This document shows, piece after piece, positions 58,498 to 64,000 of a stretch of 64,000 bases of DNA (position 1 is its first letter; each line of letters starts with the position of its first letter). The translations under genes were made by a program, and so were the position numbers. Origin of the DNA: Nectonema munidae (Eukaryota; Nematomorpha; Nectonematoida; Nectonematidae); contig JAUIRK010000936.1 of assembly GCA_030549495.1 (NCBI GenBank), positions 434,001-498,000 of the forward strand, read 5' to 3'. The notes below the pieces were generated by a model that saw only the letters and a program-made list of their open reading frames with translations, had not been told where the DNA came from and made no database searches.

Positions 58498-59253
58498 TGT
58501 TCAGTGTAATACAACATTTGAAATTTATTAAAATCAAATGGTAAATTCGTGAAGATTTTTGTTTTACGACTCAAAACTATATTATATGGCACCAAACGTT
58601 GTGCCATATTTTTTGTGTTAATCCACTTTTAAGTCTTACTATTTTCTGCATGTTTCTTTTAATTCCATTTAATGCGGTTCCTTCTCATTAACGTTAAAAT
58701 GGCGTACACCATTCATTATTAAAGTTTCTGCCACTAGGTTAAATGAGCTTAAAATTCGTGGAATAGTGCATTCTTTTCACAGCTGATTGAGACAATTTGC
58801 TTTATGTTTTTTGATAACGTAATGACACTATTATAACTTGTATATTTTTATCAATAAAACATAATTTGATTTAAAAAAACTACTCAGTCAAAATATGCAT
58901 GAAATGCAAAAATCAATCCTATTGAAATGAAAAATTTTAAAAAGTGAAAATTTATTGAAAATAATACTAATTTTAATTAATATTAAAAAAATCATTAGCA
59001 TGAGATAAAATAAAAATAAACATGTATCCGCTATACATAATATAATATATCAACATACGTCGTATGCGAGGAGTTAGACAAGACGTTTAGTAAACTTAAT
59101 GTCAATATTATTTGTGTGTATAAATAAAGGCGTATTGTAGAGAGGTCGTATTTCAGAGGGCTTATTGTATATTATAGAATAAAAATTAATAATTTTAAAC
59201 CTTTTATTCAAATAGAATTTGAATTATTTCGAAAACGTACTTTACTCCGAATT
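58498..59253. other. AT-rich spacer
   Basis: No recognisable gene. A small palindrome (ATGGCAC...GTGCCAT) occurs near 58589-58610. Confidence 0.45.
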
Positions 59254-60960
59254 TCATCATCATCGTTTATTTGTCAGTTGTTTTCCCTCTTACGAAAGGT
59301 AAAGTGACTTGCCTTAAAGCCTTAAAAGTGACTGACTGTGGCAGCGAGTAGACAACTTGTTTTTCCGTAATTTATGGTCTTGCGCATCAACTTCTCTCAA
59401 ACCAACGTTTGCTATTTCCTTTTTCATTGTATCCTACCAGCTTATGTTGGGACGATCTTTTTTTAGTGTCACCAACCTTTAGGTTGTAGGCATTTTTTCG
59501 TACCCTAAGCCACGTGAATAACACTTTTTTGGAGACCTAGTCTTATCATAAGTGTTTCTGTATTTATTATCTCTCTGCTTTTAATTCTACACACCTTTCT
59601 CGGCAACTCTTTCTATTATTTGCAAAAAGTGGCTTTTCAAACTGTTAATATTCCAAGTTTAAGAGCCATAAACTGGTCTAATAATAATAATAGTCGTTAA
59701 ATTATAGAACTTGACTTAGCCTACATCTTTTTGAAGTTGTCATTTCACAACCACCATAGTATTAATTGTGTCGCGGTTTAACTTTCTTCAAACACTCTAC
59801 AAAATTTCCTTCGTTTTGATTGATCGTTTCTTAGCATGACTCCAGAAATCATTCATTGAATTAATCTAATTTTAAAGTAAATCTTGACAAAACAAAAATA
59901 CTACATGCAAGTGGTGGTAGATATACGAAATGTCAAAATGGATTCATTGAAAATGCAAACGATAAAGTTCTTCTGCTTTCTTCTGCTAATTTTTTGGTAA
60001 CTCTCTTTATCGTTTGCATTTTCAATGAATCCATTTTGACATTTCGTATATCTACCACCACTTGCATGTAGTATTTTTGTTTTGTCAAGATTTCCTTTAA
60101 AACCTATCAGCTCCTCCAATCAAGAAAACTTTTCTTCAATTCTTGCAAAGACTTCTTCATAATCACGAGGTCATCTGCATATAAATGCTATTTAATCCGT
60201 TTTTCGAAATTTCTGAAGATAGTACATCAAGTGGTGAAACAACTTAACATTGATCCTTTCCCGCATTAACACTAAAATTTTCAGAAAATTCTTTTTCGCA
60301 TTTTACTCTGGCTTGTGCATCTTCACATAAAGCCATCACACATTTCTCTAAACTTTCAGGAACTAACTCTTTTCTCAGAGCCCATTCAATCACTCACTTC
60401 GGAACTCTATCAAAAGCTTTTTTAAGATGAACAAATTTTTACTTTTATCAATATCATATTCTTGTATTTGTCGAACTATGAAAATTGCGTCAAGTGTGCT
60501 TTTTCTAGGCATACTTTCGATTACTTCTTTCTATGCTCAATTAGTTTCACTCCACTGTATGAGTGACATTCCAATCTCTCTCCTTTCCCTTTATAAATTG
60601 GAATCAGCGTACTAAATTTACATTCTTAAGTATTTTTCCATTATTTAAAAGTTCTTTGACAGTTTGATGTAGAACTTCAACTCCATGTCTTTATGTAACT
60701 AGATGTTCTTCCATCATTCCTAAAGGACCACTCGCTTTACCATTTTTCATCTTCAATAACCCTTTCTCAAATTCTTTTATTTCCTTCAACTTTTTTCGCA
60801 TTTGTTGCTCCATCCCATCCATTTTCATGGTTAATAATGTTTTACACTAGTCCTTTCAAATATTTCATTTCATCAAAATGAACTTTGATACCAATATTTG
60901 CTTTTAACATCCTGTTACTCTTCTTTCATTAGCTTTAACTTTGAAAAGATAGGGTTATGA
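59254..60960 (-). mobile_element. RTE-type LINE, decayed, with reverse transcriptase motifs
   Basis: On the minus strand: KAFDRVPK at about 60420-60396, followed by WALRKELVPESLEKCVMALC and VNAGKDQC; then LYADDLVIMKKSLQEL with the YADD catalytic motif near 60182-60168; then GFKGNLDKTKILHASGGRYT. The 3' end at 59254-59275 has a catcatcatcg run, the same (ATG)n-type tail as the LINE at 23.7 kb. Many stops and frame changes. The limits, especially the 5' one, are approximate. Confidence 0.8.
59879..60093. repeat. Perfect 89-bp inverted duplication (37-bp spacer)
   Basis: 59879-59967 and 60005-60093 are exact reverse complements over 89 bp, separated by 37 bp at 59968-60004. Compared base by base I found no mismatch. 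The right arm is the native LINE sequence downstream of YADD; the left arm is its inverted copy. Confidence 0.97.
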
Positions 60961-61536
60961 TGCCTTTTCAAAGTCTATAATTCTTTTTCTATTTCTCTTT
61001 TCATTCTTTTCGCAATGACCTTTTTTAGCTAGTCTCTTAATTTTTTTGTAAACAAATCATTTATTTGCTTTATTTTTAGGCAAGTTATTTGATCTTGGCA
61101 AATGTTTCTTATCAAAAAAATTTTGTATTATCTTTTGACTCAATTTTAAATCTTAAAATTATCAAATCTTATAACGAAAAATTAAAAATTTTTATACTCC
61201 AAAAAATTATTTTCTTTACTACTGACGAAAAGTGTTTTATTAGCCTTGTTTTCTCGGTATCAGAGATCTCAAAAAAGATGCGAGTAATTTTTAACTTAGA
61301 AAGTCACCAGGGGGCCATTTCGGACTATACTAGGGTAGGTCGATTTTAAAACCGCAACAAGATCCTATAAAAGGTAGTCTCATTTTGATGCATACAATAG
61401 AAAAATAAAGAAAAAAATCTCTAAATTAGTTTATATTTTTGCGGAAATGAGTTTGTTACCGATAATTGTTTCTATACGTATATACCTTTTAAATTTTTTT
61501 TCTTAGATTTTTTTTCGTATATAACATAGTTTCAAA
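60961..61536. other. Flank upstream of the hAT-like gene
   Basis: AT-rich; an 86-codon ORF at 61089-61349 has no recognisable motif. TATATAAC at about 61519 precedes the start codon but is too close to be a clear promoter element. Confidence 0.45.
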
Positions 61537-63942
61537 ATGGCTAAAATAAAGAAACCTGTTACTAGGAAGAAAAGTGAAGATAAATTTGGAGGTGGTCCAT
61601 GTGACATTTCGCTTACACATCCAAGCACTCATTTGGAAGTTATTCAATATTATTATTTTCTCATTAACTCATTTCCTGATTTAAACTTTTGTTCAATAGT
61701 GGATAAAATTTGTTCTGTGCTTAAGTATATTTGGGATACAGTGAATCCAAACTTGCCTTTGATTAATGATAAATCTATAATAAGAAAAGTAAAGAATTTA
61801 TTGGTAAATGTAAAAGAAATAAACAGAAAGCATGCAAAGATAAAGGTGAAGAAAAATTTAAATAAAAAAATAAATAGTCTCTTTGATTTATCATCGTGTT
61901 CTTGTTCTTTAAACACTGTACCATGTTCTGATTCTTGAGTCAAATGTAAAAAAGCAAATTGTACTAAAGAACACATTTTATGCACATGTTTTTCTAATGC
62001 AAAAGTTCCAATTGAAGAAAGATTGTACCTCCGTGATCAAAGAAACAAAGTGGGACCAATGGAGAATTTTCAAATGTCTACTGTTGATAAAAATGCTGTA
62101 AGGAAAAGTAAAAAGATGAAACCTAATGTTATTTCGGAAAATTTGAAAGTGAAAATTGAATCAAGAAGATCATCAAGTTCTTCGTTTGTGTCTCAGGTAG
62201 TATTAATTTAAGTTGTTAGTGATATATTTCGTTTTACTATTTTTTAGGAAGAAGAAGAGTGGAATAATCATACATATATCAAAGAAAGTTACAATCTTAC
62301 AAAGTTACCAAGATATGCAATGGAGCTAGTAAGACACGATTGTTCTTCTAACTTAGAAGAAGCTTTGGCTAATGCCTTGTTTAATGACATAAAACATTTA
62401 TTAAAAGAAGAAGTCAATGTCAAAGACATTTTGGTAGATAAAAGCAAAATAGATAGAGCCAAGGCTAAAGTAAATATTATTAGTGATCAAGAAATGAGGC
62501 CAAACAACAAATTTTTTTGCATTGGCGTTGATGGAAAAATTGACGCTAAAACTTTAACGTTCATAGAGAAGTCTGTAAATGAAAAAGTGGTATTAAAAAG
62601 AGATGTTTTGAAAGAGCATCATTTAACATTTACAGTTGAAGATGGAGAAACTCAAGGAAAGTATCTCACGCACAAGACTGTTCCTTTGATTGGCGCGACT
62701 GGTGAAGTGCTTGCTAACGAAACATTTAGAGTCTTAGAAGAATATAAAAGTATTGAGAGTATATTCGCCATTCTTTTGGACAATCCTGCAGCAAACACAG
62801 GATGGAAGAATGGCTTAGTCGTCACCCTTGAAAAAATGATAGGAAGAAATCTTCACACTATCGGATGCAGTCTTCATCAAAATGAACTTCCATTTAGAGC
62901 GTTATTCAAGTACATTGATGGCGTAACAGTTAGTCCAGGAAAATATATGGGGGAGCTGGGTCAAAAGTGTTGTGAAAATATACAACATCAAGCACAAGTA
63001 AGTTTTGAAATTATAGATTCTCCTTTGACTAGAGAAATCTTCCACAGAAATGATCTCACTGATCTCAGCCACGATCAACGTCTTTTGTTTGAGTACAGCA
63101 AAGGCATTGGTCTAGAAAAAGTAGATAAAAGATGGATAGAATGTAAAATAGGTCCTGTGAATCATTCAAGGTGGCTAACACTTGCAATAAGACTTCTTGC
63201 AATATACACAAGAGAAGTATCACCAAGTGAAAATCTGAAAAAACTTGTGCAATATATTGTACAGATTTACTTTTTTTAGAAATATTATCTCCAGCATGGT
63301 TCAAAATAAAAGTTTCATCAAAACTTCAAGACAGCCCATTAATACTTTTTTCCACCATTAAAGCTGTGAAGCTACTTCCTTATGATGATGTCATACGTAT
63401 CATAAAAAATAATTTACAAAAAAATGCTTTCTGTTTACTTCCTGAAAACTTTCTTTATTCAATGATAAAAAGTGATGATAAAAGTATTAGAAATACTGCA
63501 CTTAGTAAAATTTTAGAATTAAGAGAAAGGTAATATTAAATTTTAACTTTTTTTAAGTGTTTCAGACTTTTGTTTTAGAGAATCAAATGGAGTCAAAGTA
63601 GCAAAGAAAATTCCTAAAATAAACTGGGAAGCTGAAACTTGGAGTGAATTGATAGATATTACTCATGCTCAGTTAATAGAGCCGCCTATGTTGAAGAACG
63701 TATCAAATAACGAAATAAAAGACTTGATTCGAAATGAAAACAAGCCAAATATCCCAAATCTACCATCTCATTCTCAAGGTGTTGAAAGAAGCGTGAAATT
63801 AGTTTTAGAGGCCTCACATTTGGTTTTTGGATACGAGAATCGTCATAAATCAATTTTGACGAAACTATTGAGTCGGTCAAAACGCCCTTCTTTCATATCA
63901 AAAGGCTATTATTATCAAACTTATGATAGTTTGTATGTATGA
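61537..63942 (+). CDS. hAT-like gene, three exons, function unrecognised (two coding breaks)
   Basis: Exons 61537-62196, 62248-63529 and 63579-63942, joined by introns of 51 and 49 bp with GT-AG ends and consistent phases. The start has a good context (AAAATGG). The first exon has a Cys cluster (CSCS...VKCKKANC...HILCTC) and RLYLRDQR. The second exon has LLDNPAANTGWKNG, GCSLHQNELPFR (C-x2-H as in hAT transposases), DLSHDQRLL and HSRWLTLA (RW as in hAT), then LEYIVQIY-like and PAWFKIKVSSKLQ. An in-frame TGA interrupts the Cys cluster (61936-61938), and a one-base shift in the T run at 63271-63277 separates the last part of exon 2. I recognise it as a dispersed invertebrate family, probably transposon-derived, and cannot name it. 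No terminal repeats seen. Confidence 0.65.
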
Positions 63943-63958
63943 AAACAGATTAAATGAA

Positions 63959-63964
63959 AATAAA
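63959..63964 (+). promoter_or_regulatory. Polyadenylation signal of the hAT-like gene
   Basis: AATAAA 17 bp after the stop codon, followed by T-rich sequence. Confidence 0.6.
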
Positions 63965-64000
63965 TGTTTTTTCAATTGTTTTTTATATATTTTTTTTAGA

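Noticed and set aside
63259-63279. A 21-bp 'intron' (GTACAG...TTTAG) to explain the frame change in the hAT-like gene
   Set aside because: Removing it leaves the wrong frame, and it is far below the size of other introns here; a one-base change in the T run fits better.

Overview
This is an AT-rich eukaryotic window with spliced host genes, GT-AG introns of about 50 bp up to 16.6 kb, and a heavy load of transposable elements from many superfamilies. The gene structures and the repeat spectrum (hAT, pogo/Tigger, Tc1, piggyBac-type MITEs, a MULE, RTE-type LINEs) suit an invertebrate, most likely an arthropod. The species cannot be fixed from the sequence. No operons, phage or CRISPR arrays were seen.

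Host genes. (1) PRPF4B, the pre-mRNA splicing kinase PRP4, lies on the minus strand at 698-10775. Thirteen exons can be chained in frame from the start codon into the kinase C-lobe; the last ~75 residues lie off the left edge. (2) DUS1L, a tRNA-dihydrouridine synthase, lies on the plus strand at 26943-47180. Its eight exons give 398 codons, and its fourth intron is 16.6 kb of stacked transposons. (3) LSM4, a U6 snRNA/mRNA-decay Sm-like protein, lies on the minus strand. Only its two 3' exons (55108-55416) are visible. (4) At 61537-63942 on the plus strand is a three-exon hAT-like gene of unrecognised name, probably transposon-derived, with two coding breaks.

Layout. 1-10.8 kb: PRPF4B, with three piggyBac-type MITEs and a minisatellite-bearing repeat in its introns. 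10.8-26.9 kb: an intergenic transposon field with a 42-bp minisatellite composite, hAT MITEs, pogo relics, a hAT element whose 5' half is inverted, and an RTE LINE inserted into a hAT relic. 26.9-47.2 kb: DUS1L; its large intron holds two pogo/Tigger elements, two LINE tails, a hAT tail, a MULE carrying a PHD-like finger and an OTU-like protease domain, and a retroelement fossil. 47.2-55.1 kb: two ~150-bp satellite arrays, a 111-bp tandem array, and a Tc1 element split by another relic. 55.1-61.5 kb: LSM4 3' end, a conspicuously GC-rich 2.1-kb element with 153-bp terminal inverted repeats, and an RTE LINE containing a perfect 89-bp inverted duplication.

PRPF4B and LSM4 both act on the U4/U6.U5 tri-snRNP; DUS1L is unrelated to them in function, so no pathway clustering is claimed. 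The most interesting items are the GC-rich long-TIR element with its Cys-rich protein family, the OTU-bearing MULE, and the MITEs whose inner palindromes differ in sequence but keep their symmetry.
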